NCBI GenBank assembly: GCA_903927005.1
Contig: CAIYLH010000054.1
Span: 44,677 to 108,676, forward strand
DNA length: 64,000 bases
From: an uncultured Pseudomonadota bacterium
GTDB lineage: Bacteria; Pseudomonadota; Gammaproteobacteria; Steroidobacterales; Steroidobacteraceae
Direction: 5' to 3'
Both the position numbers and the translations under genes were made by a program. Under the pieces are notes generated by a model, which did no database searches, had not been told where the DNA came from, and saw only the letters and a program-made list of their open reading frames with translations. Numbering within the stretch: the first letter of the stretch is position 1; each line of letters opens with the position of its first letter. Positions 10,006 to 19,803 of the stretch are shown here, in pieces.

Positions 10006-11058
10006 ATGAAGAAAGTACTGATCCTCGGCGTCAACGGTTTCATCGGCCACCACCTGAGCCGCACGATTCTCGCCAACACCGACTGGCAGATCTGGGGCAT
10101 GGACATGCAGGACGACCGGATCAAGCCCCTCAAGGGCGATCCGCGCTTCCACTTCTTCGAGGGTGACATCACGATCAATCACGAGTGGGTGGAGTACCAC
10201 ATCCGCAAGTGCGACGTGATCCTGCCGCTGGTTGCGATAGCGACGCCGGTAACCTACGTACGCGATCCGCTGCGCGTGTTCGAGCTCGACTTCGAGGCGA
10301 ACCTGCCGCTGATCCGCCAGTGCGTGAAGTACAAGAAGCGCGTCGTGTTCCCGTCGACCTCCGAGGTCTACGGCATGAGCACTGAAGCGGAGTTCCATCC
10401 GCACACCTCACCGCTGGTCTGCGGCCCGATCGAGAAGCAGCGCTGGATCTACTCGTGCAGCAAGCAGCTGCTCGACCGCGTGATCTGGGCGCATGGCCAG
10501 CGCGACGGCCTCGACTTCACGTTGATCCGGCCGTTCAACTGGGTTGGCGGCGGGCTGGACTCGCTCGCCACGGCGAAGGAAGGCTCGAGCCGCGTCGCTA
10601 CGCAGTTCCTCGCCCACATCGCCCGCGGCGAGGACATCAGCCTGGTCGACGGCGGCGCACAGCGCCGCTGCTTCACCCACATCGATGACGGCATCGACGC
10701 GCTGGTGCGCGTGATCCGCAATGAGGGCGGCATTGCCAGCGGCAAGATTTACAACATCGGCAACCCGCGCAACGACCTGTCGATCCGCGACCTGGCCGAG
10801 CGCATGATCGCGATCGGCAAGCAGCACCCGGCTTATGCCAAGAACGCCCAGAAGGTAAAGATCAAGGAAGTCAGCTCCAACGACTTCTACGGCAAGGGCT
10901 ACCAGGACGTACAGACACGCGTGCCCTGGGTCGGCAACACCCAGGACGAGCTGGGCTGGAGCCCGAAGGGCGACATGGACTCGATCCTGAAGTCGGTGTT
11001 CGATGCCTATGCGGCCGAAGTCACCGCCGCGGCCGACCTGATCGATACGGTCGGCTGA
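10006..11058 (+). CDS. ArnA dehydrogenase/decarboxylase domain as a separate NAD-dependent epimerase-family protein
   Basis: KKVLILGVNGFIGHHLSRTIL, FPSTSEVYGMS, WIYSCSKQLLDRVIWAHG, FTLIRPFNWVG. Confidence 0.9.
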   Translation: MKKVLILGVNGFIGHHLSRTILANTDWQIWGMDMQDDRIKPLKGDPRFHFFEGDITINHEWVEYHIRKCDVILPLVAIATPVTYVRDPLRVFELDFEANLPLIRQCVKYKKRVVFPSTSEVYGMSTEAEFHPHTSPLVCGPIEKQRWIYSCSKQLLDRVIWAHGQRDGLDFTLIRPFNWVGGGLDSLATAKEGSSRVATQFLAHIARGEDISLVDGGAQRRCFTHIDDGIDALVRVIRNEGGIASGKIYNIGNPRNDLSIRDLAERMIAIGKQHPAYAKNAQKVKIKEVSSNDFYGKGYQDVQTRVPWVGNTQDELGWSPKGDMDSILKSVFDAYAAEVTAAADLIDTVG

Positions 11059-11074
11059 AGCGGGCCGTCGGCTC

Positions 11075-11980
11075 GTGCAGATCGCCCTCAAGGTCGACGT
11101 CGACACGTATCGCGGCACGCTCGAGGGCGTGCCCGCGCTCGTGGCCGACCTCGGCCGCCGCGACATCACGGCAAGCTTCTACTTCAGTCTCGGCCCCGAC
11201 CACACCGGCTGGGCTTTGCGGCGCGTATTCCGTCCCGGCTTTCTCTCCAAGGTGGCGCGCACCTCGGTGGTCAGCCACTACGGCCTGCGCACACTGATGT
11301 ATGGCGTGCTGCTGCCGGGGCCACACATTGGCCGCCGCGCCGGGCATGTGCTGCGGGCGACCCGCGATGCCGGCCACGAGACCGGCATCCACTGCTATGA
11401 CCACGTCTACTGGCAGGACAACGTCGCCAGCCGCGACGCGGCGTGGACGCAGCGGCAGGTGATGCGCGCCGCTGAGGCCTATACCGAAGCGTTCGGCACC
11501 CCGGCCCGGGCGCACTGCGCGGCCGGCTGGCAGGTCAACAGCCACCTGTTCGCACTCGAAGACCGGCTCGGGCTCGACTACGCGAGCGACTCGCGCGGCA
11601 GCCATCCGTTCCTGCCGGTGATGGACGGCATCGCTGCCGCCTGCCCGCAGCTGCCGACGACGCTGCCGACGCTGGACGAACTGATCGGCGTAGACGGTAT
11701 GACCGTCGACGGTGCAATCGACCGCGTGCTCGACATGACCGCGACAGCGCCAGCGTCCGGTAGCCACGTCTTCACACTGCATGCCGAACTCGAGGGCCAG
11801 CAGTTCCGCGCGCCGTTCATGCGACTGATCGACACCTGGCGGGAGCGCGGCGTCGACGTCGGCACGATGGCGCGCCTGCGCCGCGGACTGGACGCGAGCC
11901 GACTGCCACGGCACGCCGTGGTGATGGGCGAACTGCCCGGCCGCAGCGGCCTGCTGGCGTTGCAGGGGGCCGCGGCCTGA
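11075..11980 (+). CDS. arnD: 4-deoxy-4-formamido-L-arabinose-phosphoundecaprenol deformylase (polysaccharide deacetylase family), GTG start
   Basis: QIALKVDVDTYRGTLEGVPALVADL, FYFSLGPDHTGWALRRVFRPGFLSKVARTSVVSHYG; last gene of arn operon. Confidence 0.9.
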   Translation: MQIALKVDVDTYRGTLEGVPALVADLGRRDITASFYFSLGPDHTGWALRRVFRPGFLSKVARTSVVSHYGLRTLMYGVLLPGPHIGRRAGHVLRATRDAGHETGIHCYDHVYWQDNVASRDAAWTQRQVMRAAEAYTEAFGTPARAHCAAGWQVNSHLFALEDRLGLDYASDSRGSHPFLPVMDGIAAACPQLPTTLPTLDELIGVDGMTVDGAIDRVLDMTATAPASGSHVFTLHAELEGQQFRAPFMRLIDTWRERGVDVGTMARLRRGLDASRLPRHAVVMGELPGRSGLLALQGAAA

Positions 11981-12332
11981 CGTCACTGTCCGGTGCCCGG
12001 CGGCCGGGCAGCGAATGCTGCCGCGGCCACTGCGCAAGGTCGGTTCAATAACGGCCGCACCGTCCAGTACGGATCCGCGGCTTAGGCGGGCAAGCAGCAA
12101 GCGTGATGCACGGCGGCGTCCAGGACGGTCGCCCGATCGATCGACGGGCTCGCGGGTCTGCGCAAAGCGGGCGTTGGAATTCCAGTTATGATGGCCGCCA
12201 CAAGGCGCTCGTCGTCAACGCTGCCTCACGCCGCGCCTTGAATTGCCGACGCCCGCCCCCACCTCCGCCCGAACGGCCGTCCCGTTCCGGCATTCCGCCG
12301 CAACCGCTTCAGGCCGCTGGAGGATTTCGCCA

Positions 12333-13223
12333 ATGCGCGTACTGCTGCTGATCGTCACCAACCTCGCAGTCGTCATCCTGGCGTCGATCACGTTGAACCT
12401 GCTTGGCGTCGGCCCCTGGCTGAGCCACGCGGGACTCGACTACGGCTCGCTGGTCATCACCGGCCTCGTCTTCGGGTTCGGTGGCGCGTTCTTCTCGCTG
12501 GCGATCTCCAAGTGGAGCGCCAAGCACATGATGGGCGTGCAGCTAATCACGGCACCCCGCGACGAGCGCGAAGCCTGGCTGCTGTCGACCGTCACGCGAC
12601 TCGCCGCTGCCGCCAACATCGGCACGCCGGAAGTCGGCATCTTCGAGTCAGAGGCCCCCAACGCCTTTGCGACAGGCGCGACCCGCAACCACGCTCTGGT
12701 CGCGGTAAGCACGGGGCTGCTGGTGCAGATGGGCCGTGCCGAAGTAGAGGCAGTACTTGGTCACGAAATCACCCATGTCGCCAACGGTGACATGGTCACG
12801 CTGACGCTGGTGCAGGGAGTGGTGAACACGTTCGCGTTCGTGCTGTCGCGCATCATCGGCAGCATCATCATCGACAGCGCGCTGTCACGTGGCGAGAACA
12901 ACGAACGCCGCGGTCCCGGTATCGGCTTCTGGGTGGGCTCCATGGTCGCGCAGGTGATCCTGACGTTCCTCGGCTCGCTGGTCGTAATGTGGTTCTCACG
13001 ACGGCGCGAGTTCCGAGCAGACGCGGGCGGCGCGCACCTCGCGGGCCGCCAGTCAATGATCGCGGCGCTGCAGGCACTCAAACGCGGCGAGTCCGGCGCA
13101 CTGCCGCAGAAGCTCGAGGCGATGGGCATCGCCGGCGATGAACGCGTTGGCGGCCTGCGACGACTGATGATGAGCCACCCGCCGCTCAACGAGCGCATCG
13201 AAGCCCTGCGCAACGCCACCTGA
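12333..13223 (+). CDS. htpX: Heat-shock protease HtpX (M48)
   Basis: HEITHVANGDMVT zinc motif, N-terminal TM helices, FRADAGGAHLAG; ATG at 12333 preceded by GGAGG. Confidence 0.95.
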   Translation: MRVLLLIVTNLAVVILASITLNLLGVGPWLSHAGLDYGSLVITGLVFGFGGAFFSLAISKWSAKHMMGVQLITAPRDEREAWLLSTVTRLAAAANIGTPEVGIFESEAPNAFATGATRNHALVAVSTGLLVQMGRAEVEAVLGHEITHVANGDMVTLTLVQGVVNTFAFVLSRIIGSIIIDSALSRGENNERRGPGIGFWVGSMVAQVILTFLGSLVVMWFSRRREFRADAGGAHLAGRQSMIAALQALKRGESGALPQKLEAMGIAGDERVGGLRRLMMSHPPLNERIEALRNAT

Positions 13224-13275
13224 GACGAGCGGACCGCTCACGCCGTCCGCGCCGTCACCCGCCGGAGAGTTCCCG

Positions 13276-14757
13276 CTGCACACCTCGCTCGTCTGGTTCC
13301 GCCGCGATCTGCGCCTGCACGACCACCCCGCACTGACCGCCGCCCTGGAGGGCGGCGGTCGCGTGATCGCGCTGTACATCCACGCCCCGGAAGAGGAAGC
13401 ACCCTGGTCGCCGGGTGCCGCCAGCCACTGGTGGCTGCACCACAGCCTCGCTGCACTGGATGCGGAGCTGCGCCTGCGCGGGGCGCAGCTGGTCATCGCG
13501 CGCGGGCCCAGCCTTGCGACGCTGCAATCGATGGCGCAGGCGACGGGCGCGACGAGCGTGCACTGGAACCGCACCTACGAGCCTGCGCTGATTGCGCGGG
13601 ACGCCACGATCAAGTCAGCGCTGCGGGCGGCCGGACTGCAGGCCCACAGTCACGCCGGCAACCTGCTGTTCGAGCCCTGGACCGTGAAGAACGGCAGCGG
13701 CGATCCATTCCGCGTATTCACGCCCTTCTGGCGCGTCTGCCAGGGACGCCTGTCCGAAGTGGGTCCGCCACTGCCTGCGCCGGCGAAGATCCGGGCAGCG
13801 CGACCGCCCGCAGGCATCGCGCTTGCGGCGCTTGAGCTGCTGCCGCAACGGCGCTGGGACTCAGGCTTTGCCGCGCTGTGGTCGCCAGGTGAACAAGGAG
13901 CACACGCCCGCCTCAAAGAGTTCCTCGAGGACGACGCGGCGGACTATGCCGAAATGCGGGACCGCCCCGATATGGCGGGCACCTCGCGGCTCGCCGCGCA
14001 CCTGCACTTCGGCGAAATCTCGCCGCGACAGGTGCTGGCAATCTCAGCCGCCACGCTGGAGCGCGACGGGGCACGGCGCGGCACCGAGAGCTTCCTGCGC
14101 GAAGTGGGCTGGCGTGAGTTCGGCCATCACCTGCTGTACGCCTTTCCCCATACGACCGATCAGCCGATGGATGTGCGCTACACCCACTTCCAGTGGCGAC
14201 CGGACGCCGCCCTGCTGCGCGCCTGGCAGCGCGGCCAGACCGGCATCCCGCTCGTGGATGCCGGCATGCGCGAGCTGTGGCACACCGGCTGGATGCACAA
14301 CCGCGTGCGCATGGTTGCAGCCTCGTTCCTGATCAAGAACCTGCAGCAACCCTGGCTCGATGGAGCCCGCTGGTTCCACGACACGCTGGTCGACGCGGAC
14401 CTGGCGAGCAACACCGCCGGCTGGCAATGGACGGCCGGCTGCGGTGCGGATGCAGCGCCGTTCTACCGTATCTTCAACCCAGTGCTGCAGAGCGAGCGCT
14501 TCGACCCGGCGCGTGGCTACCTGCGCCGCTGGCTACCGGAACTCGCGCGACTTCCAGCCGAGTGGCTGCACCGGCCGTTCCTGGCGCCCGCAGCGGTGCT
14601 CGCCGCCGCCGGCGTCCGCCTTGGCCAGGACTACCCCGTACCGCTGGTCGACCTCGCTGGCAGCCGCGACCGTGCACTGGCGGCATGGCAGCAGATCCGC
14701 ACGCCCGCAGAGGCCCAGCCGGCGCCGGCCGCCCGGCGCCGTCCCACCCGCCGCTGA
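13276..14757 (+). CDS. phrB: Deoxyribodipyrimidine photolyase; probable non-canonical CTG start
   Basis: LHTSLVWFRRDLRLHDHPALTAAL conserved N-terminus lies upstream of the first GTG (13363). FAD-domain motifs GWREFGHHLLYAFP, WQRGQTGIPLVDAGMRELWHTGWMHNRVRMV. Confidence 0.85.
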   Translation: MHTSLVWFRRDLRLHDHPALTAALEGGGRVIALYIHAPEEEAPWSPGAASHWWLHHSLAALDAELRLRGAQLVIARGPSLATLQSMAQATGATSVHWNRTYEPALIARDATIKSALRAAGLQAHSHAGNLLFEPWTVKNGSGDPFRVFTPFWRVCQGRLSEVGPPLPAPAKIRAARPPAGIALAALELLPQRRWDSGFAALWSPGEQGAHARLKEFLEDDAADYAEMRDRPDMAGTSRLAAHLHFGEISPRQVLAISAATLERDGARRGTESFLREVGWREFGHHLLYAFPHTTDQPMDVRYTHFQWRPDAALLRAWQRGQTGIPLVDAGMRELWHTGWMHNRVRMVAASFLIKNLQQPWLDGARWFHDTLVDADLASNTAGWQWTAGCGADAAPFYRIFNPVLQSERFDPARGYLRRWLPELARLPAEWLHRPFLAPAAVLAAAGVRLGQDYPVPLVDLAGSRDRALAAWQQIRTPAEAQPAPAARRRPTRR

Positions 14758-14893
14758 GCGAAGCCGGGGCAGGCCCGAGCGGCGACATCCGTCGCCGGGT
14801 GATACCCTCCGGCCGCGCAAGATCTCCATCTGCCAGAGGCCCCAGGATGCCGAGCATCGCCCCCGTTTTGACCCAGGCTCGCAGGTCGCACCC

Positions 14894-16333
14894 ATGAGGG
14901 GCGCGCCCTCCGCCGCAGCGCTGACCGCACTACGCGCCCTGCTGGGAGCGGAGGGTTGCCGCACGGACAGCGCAGACGTTGCGCGTTACCTGCAGGACCA
15001 CCGTCACCTGTACCAGGGCCTCACGCCACTGGTCGCGCGGCCGGCAGACGTCGCGGCCGTGTCGGCTGTGCTGCGATTGTGCGCAGAGCACCGCCTGGCA
15101 GTCGTCCCGCACGGCGGCAACACGAGCTACTGCGGCGGCGCGACGCCGGACGAGTCCGGCACCCAGATCGTATTGAGCCTGGAGCGACTGAACCGCGTGC
15201 GCGCCGTCGACCCGACCGGCGGCACGCTGATCGCCGAAGCCGGCTGCACGCTCGCCAGTGTTCAATCGGCCGCACAAGCCGTACGCCGGCGCTTTCCGCT
15301 CTCGCTCGGCTCTGAGGGTACCTGCCAGATCGGCGGCAACCTCTCGACCAACGCCGGCGGCACCTCGGTGCTGCGCTTCGGCATGATGCGCGACCTGGTG
15401 CTGGGCCTCGAGGTCGTACTGCCGGATGGACAGGTACTCGATCAACTGCGCGTGCTGCGCAAGGACAATACCGGCTACGACCTCAAGCAGTTGTTCCTCG
15501 GCGCCGAGGGCACGCTCGGCGTGATCACCGCGGCCGCATTGAAGATCTATTCGCAACCGGCCGATTACGCCACCGCGATGGTGGTCGTGGACGACATCGG
15601 CGCTGCGGTCGCGCTGCTCGGGCGAATTCGCGATGCATTCGGCGACCTCGTCGAGGGGTTCGAATACCTGCCGGGCGCCGCCTACCAGCTCGCCCTTGAG
15701 CACGTTCCCGGCGTCGCGGCACCCTTCGACGCCACCGTGCCCGCGCTCGTGCTGGTGGAGCTGGCGATACCACCGGCGCTGCCGGAGCTGGCCATTCGCT
15801 TCGAGGAGTTCCTGCAGGCGGAGGTCGAGGCCGGTACGCTGCGGGACGCGGCGCTTGCTCACTCCGGGCGGCAGCGCGAGGCGTTCTGGTTCCTGCGCGA
15901 GCACGTGCCACAGGCCCAGACGCGTGCCGGCGCGTCGATCAAGCACGACGTCTCGCTGCCCATCGCAAGACTGGCGGAGTTCGTGGCGCGCAGCACCGAA
16001 GCGCTCGCCCGACTGGCCCCCGGGGCCCGCATCATCGGCTACGGACACCTCGGCGATGGCAACCTCCATTACAACCTCAGTCCACCGCCGGGCGTCGCCG
16101 CCGGCTCAGCTGAGGAGAGCGCATTCCTCGCGCTGAAGCCCGCCGTGACCCGCGCAGTGCACGACCTGGTGGCTGAACTGGGCGGCAGCTTCAGTGCCGA
16201 GCATGGCGTCGGCCGGCTGAAAGTCGACGAACTGGAGCGCTACGAGGATCCGGTAGCGCTGCAACTGATGCGCCGCGTCAAGCACGCGCTGGACCCCGAG
16301 GGCCGGATGAACCCCGGCAAGGTACTGCGCTGA
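14894..16333 (+). CDS. FAD-binding oxidoreductase (GlcD/D-2-hydroxyacid dehydrogenase family)
   Basis: VPHGGNTSYCGGATPDESGTQIVLSLERLNRV, GNLSTNAGGTSVLRFG, GAEGTLGVITAA, GYGHLGDGNLHYN, SAEHGVGRLK; ATG at 14894. Confidence 0.92.
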   Translation: MRGAPSAAALTALRALLGAEGCRTDSADVARYLQDHRHLYQGLTPLVARPADVAAVSAVLRLCAEHRLAVVPHGGNTSYCGGATPDESGTQIVLSLERLNRVRAVDPTGGTLIAEAGCTLASVQSAAQAVRRRFPLSLGSEGTCQIGGNLSTNAGGTSVLRFGMMRDLVLGLEVVLPDGQVLDQLRVLRKDNTGYDLKQLFLGAEGTLGVITAAALKIYSQPADYATAMVVVDDIGAAVALLGRIRDAFGDLVEGFEYLPGAAYQLALEHVPGVAAPFDATVPALVLVELAIPPALPELAIRFEEFLQAEVEAGTLRDAALAHSGRQREAFWFLREHVPQAQTRAGASIKHDVSLPIARLAEFVARSTEALARLAPGARIIGYGHLGDGNLHYNLSPPPGVAAGSAEESAFLALKPAVTRAVHDLVAELGGSFSAEHGVGRLKVDELERYEDPVALQLMRRVKHALDPEGRMNPGKVLR

Positions 16334-16335
16334 AC

Positions 16336-16932
16336 ATGGCCAAACGACGACCTGTCACCATCGCCCTGCCGCTGACCACGCCGCGGCTGAGCGTGCGGGA
16401 GTTCGCGCGCAGCGATCTGCCCTTGCTGCGCGCGTTCAGTGATGATCCGCGGGTCCGCGAGTTCGCGCCGATCGAGAGCCGTGCGATTGCAGCGGCCGAG
16501 CGTGCCGACCAGCCGCAACGTGGGGCGCGCCGCTCGTGGGAACTGGCGGTGATCGTGCGGCGCACGGGCAAGCTGGTGGGTGCCTGCGATCTCGCCCTGG
16601 GCGCACCCGGTGAGGCAGACATCGGCTACATGCTCGCGCCCCGTCACTGGGGCCACGGCTACGCAACGGAGCTGGCGACAGCACTGGTCGCATTCGGTCT
16701 CGGCCAGCTCGCCCTCAAGCGTGTTTCGGCGATCGTCGCCATCGAGAACGATCGCTCGCGCCGCGTGCTGGAGAAGGCGGGCCTGCAGTGGGAGGGCCTG
16801 CTGCGCCGTCACGTTCGAGCCGGCGGGCGCAGCTGGGACTGCCACCGGTACGCCATAGACCGCGCCGGCTGGGCACGCGTCTTGCGCCCGGCCGCGCCGT
16901 CGCCGATCATCAGGGGAGTGAAGGAGCGCTGA
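16336..16932 (+). CDS. GNAT-family N-acetyltransferase (RimJ/RimL-like)
   Basis: LTTPRLSVREFARSDLPLLRAFSDDPRV; IGYMLAPRHWGHGYATELATALVAFG; NDRSRRVLEKAG. Confidence 0.88.
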   Translation: MAKRRPVTIALPLTTPRLSVREFARSDLPLLRAFSDDPRVREFAPIESRAIAAAERADQPQRGARRSWELAVIVRRTGKLVGACDLALGAPGEADIGYMLAPRHWGHGYATELATALVAFGLGQLALKRVSAIVAIENDRSRRVLEKAGLQWEGLLRRHVRAGGRSWDCHRYAIDRAGWARVLRPAAPSPIIRGVKER

Positions 16933-16937
16933 TACCC

Positions 16938-19787
16938 ATGCTACGCCTGACCCCGTCCCGCAAGCTGCTTGTCAGCGCTCTACTCATAGTCGCGCTGTAT
17001 GCACTGGCGGGCTACTGGCTGGTACCGGCCGTGGTCAAGGGCGGACTGCGCGAGTACTTGCAGGTCAAGCACCAGCGCACTTACCAGCTCGACGCCGTTC
17101 ACTTCAATCCGTTCACGCTCAGGCTAGACGTTGAGCGTTTCGCCGTGGCGGATGCCGACGGCCAGCCGATGCTGGCCTTCGATCACCTCGCTGCAGACGT
17201 ACGCCTGATCTCGATCTTCAAGGGTGGCGTGGACGTGGGCTTCGTCACGCTGGACGGGCCGCACGTACGACTGATCGAGCGACGCGACGGCAGCATCAAC
17301 CTGATGGATCTGGTGCCACCGAGCGACCCGAACTCGCCGATGCCGAAAGTGTGGATACACACGCTGTCGATCAGTCACGGCCGGGCCGAGTACTCCGACA
17401 AGGCCCGCGCGACGCCATTCGACGTGGAAGTCGCCGCGTTCGATCTGACACTGACCGAGTTCTATACGCGCAGCTCCGCAAACGCGTACCGGCTGGTCGC
17501 GCGTTCGAAGCTGGACGCGACCTTCTCGTGGTCCGGCACCTTCGGCCTTGACCCGGTGGTCTCGACGGGCGAGATGCACATCGGCAACTTCCGCGCCCAG
17601 GCCATCGCCGACGCGGGACCAAATCTACTGCCGTTCAACGTCGCGCACGGCACGATGGACCTGAACGGCCGCTACGACTACTCCCCACATGAAGATGGCC
17701 TGGGGCTGCGCCTCGACATCTCCGACCTGACTTGCCACGACCTCGGGCTGCGCGCACCGGAGCAGTCCGACAGCTGGCTGGAGATTCCGCAACTGCAGGT
17801 GCTCGACACCAAGGTCGACTTCGCCGCAGCAAGCGCGAGCGTGCGCCAACTGCGCGTGAATGGAGCAAAGATCCTCGCCTGGCGTGAGCGCAACGGCAGC
17901 CTCAACCTGGCACGACTGTACGTGGCGCTGCCGGCAGACCCAGCCGACGCCAAAGCGCCACCCCCGAAGCCGTGGACGGTGGACCTGCCCGACATCGGCA
18001 TCGTCGATGCCGACGTGAGCTTTCGCGACCTGACCCTGCATGCGCCAGCGACATTCCATATCGCGCCGCTGCAGCTTGCGCTCACTGGCTACTCCACCGC
18101 CGGCCAGAAGCCGCTCGCCGTCGAGCTGCACGCAACCCTCAACGAGACCGGCACCATTGCGGCCATTGGCTCGCTGAGCGTCAGCCCGCTCGCGGGCCAG
18201 CTGAACCTCGAGCTGCAATCACTGCCGCTGAAGCCGCTGCAGCCGTATCTCGAAGGCCACGCCGCAATGCAGCTGCGCAGTGGAGCGGTGACGTTTCATG
18301 GCACAACCGCGCTCGCGGCCAGTGGCGGCGTTGCGATCGAGGGCGATGGTTCGGTAGACAACCTGCGCACGACCGACAATGCGCTGGGGGAGGACTTTGT
18401 CAAATGGCAGAGCCTGCGCTTCCGCGGCCTGCGTGCCGGGACGCAGCCAGCCTCGCTGAAGATCCGCGAAGTGGTGGCGCAGCAGCCGTACGCGCGCGTG
18501 ATCGTCGGCTCCAACGGCCACACCAACCTCCACGCCGTGCTCGCAATGGAACACGCAGGCACAGCACCGAAGGAGGAGACAACCACGCCGATAGACATCG
18601 GCGTCGTGCGCGTCGAGGGTGGCTCGATGAATTTCGCTGACTTCTCCGTCCAACCGAATTTCGCCACCGGCATCCACGACCTTAGCGGCACCATCACCAA
18701 CCTGTCGTCGGCCGACGAGAGTCGCGCTGTACTGCAGCTGGCCGGCAAGGTCGATCGCTATGCTCCTGTGACGATCGCCGGCGAGGCAAGCTTCCTCGGC
18801 GCAACGACTTTCGCCGACGTACGGATGAGCTTCAAGAACCTCGAACTGACCGGCCTGTCGCCGTACTCAGGCAAGTTCGCCAGCTACTGGATCGACAAGG
18901 GCAAGATGTCGGCCGATCTGTCCTATCGGATCGAAGACCGAAAACTGAACGCAAACCACCACATCGTCGTCAACCAGCTGCAGCTGGGCAAGCATGTCGA
19001 CAGCGGCGAGGCGACGAGCCTGCCGATCCGGCTGGGCATCGCCCTGCTGAAGGATGCCGATGGCGTGATCGATATCGAGTTGCCGGTCACCGGCAGCCTG
19101 GACGATCCGCAGTTCCGCGTCGGCAAGATCGTATGGAAGGTGTTCGTCAATCTGCTCACCAAGGCGGTCACCTCGCCATTCCGGCTGCTAGGCGCGCTGT
19201 TTGGTGGTGGCGATGAACTGGAATTCCTTGAGTTCGGTGCCGGCGAGGCCACTCTCGACGAGGCGGCACATGCGCGCGCGGCAGCGCTGGTCAAGGCACT
19301 ATCCGCACGACCGGGGCTTAACGTCGATGTGCCCATGGCGTATTCGACTGAACTCGACAGTCCGGTGCTGGCAGAACGCAAATGGCAGGCAGAGCTCGAG
19401 GCGCGCGCGGCGCACAAGCTAGGCGTCGAGACCGCCGAGCCCGGCCAGTTGGCCCGCGTGCAGGCTATGCCTGGCGCGTATCACACACTGCTGGAAGACG
19501 CCTACAGCGCGTCCTTCGGCCAGAAGTCGGCGCCTCCCGCCGTCGCCAAGGGCATGCCAGCGGCGCAGGCACAGGCGGCCGCCGTCGCGTGGCTGGAGGC
19601 CGCTCTGCGCGCACACGTCAGCGTCAGCTCGCGCGATCTGGAGGCGCTGGCTGCGGCGCGTGCCGCCGCGGTGCAAGCAGCGTTGCTGGACGGCACGAGC
19701 ATCGACCCTGCTCGCGTGTTCATGGTGAAGGCCGCGCCGCAGGCACCCGCAGCCGAGCGCGTGCGGCTGCAGCTGACACTGCACTAA
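16938..19787 (+). CDS. DUF748 domain-containing (AsmA-like) inner-membrane-anchored protein
   Basis: N-terminal TM; AVHFNPFTLRLDVERFAVADADGQPMLAFDHLAADV typical DUF748; long repetitive beta-rich body; ATG at 16938. Confidence 0.85.
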   Translation: MLRLTPSRKLLVSALLIVALYALAGYWLVPAVVKGGLREYLQVKHQRTYQLDAVHFNPFTLRLDVERFAVADADGQPMLAFDHLAADVRLISIFKGGVDVGFVTLDGPHVRLIERRDGSINLMDLVPPSDPNSPMPKVWIHTLSISHGRAEYSDKARATPFDVEVAAFDLTLTEFYTRSSANAYRLVARSKLDATFSWSGTFGLDPVVSTGEMHIGNFRAQAIADAGPNLLPFNVAHGTMDLNGRYDYSPHEDGLGLRLDISDLTCHDLGLRAPEQSDSWLEIPQLQVLDTKVDFAAASASVRQLRVNGAKILAWRERNGSLNLARLYVALPADPADAKAPPPKPWTVDLPDIGIVDADVSFRDLTLHAPATFHIAPLQLALTGYSTAGQKPLAVELHATLNETGTIAAIGSLSVSPLAGQLNLELQSLPLKPLQPYLEGHAAMQLRSGAVTFHGTTALAASGGVAIEGDGSVDNLRTTDNALGEDFVKWQSLRFRGLRAGTQPASLKIREVVAQQPYARVIVGSNGHTNLHAVLAMEHAGTAPKEETTTPIDIGVVRVEGGSMNFADFSVQPNFATGIHDLSGTITNLSSADESRAVLQLAGKVDRYAPVTIAGEASFLGATTFADVRMSFKNLELTGLSPYSGKFASYWIDKGKMSADLSYRIEDRKLNANHHIVVNQLQLGKHVDSGEATSLPIRLGIALLKDADGVIDIELPVTGSLDDPQFRVGKIVWKVFVNLLTKAVTSPFRLLGALFGGGDELEFLEFGAGEATLDEAAHARAAALVKALSARPGLNVDVPMAYSTELDSPVLAERKWQAELEARAAHKLGVETAEPGQLARVQAMPGAYHTLLEDAYSASFGQKSAPPAVAKGMPAAQAQAAAVAWLEAALRAHVSVSSRDLEALAAARAAAVQAALLDGTSIDPARVFMVKAAPQAPAAERVRLQLTLH

Positions 19788-19803
19788 GCGACGCACGCCT
19801 GGA

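Noticed and set aside
12103-12351. 82-aa ORF between arnD and htpX
   Set aside because: Proline/arginine-rich, no motif, overlaps the htpX leader; most likely non-coding intergenic sequence.
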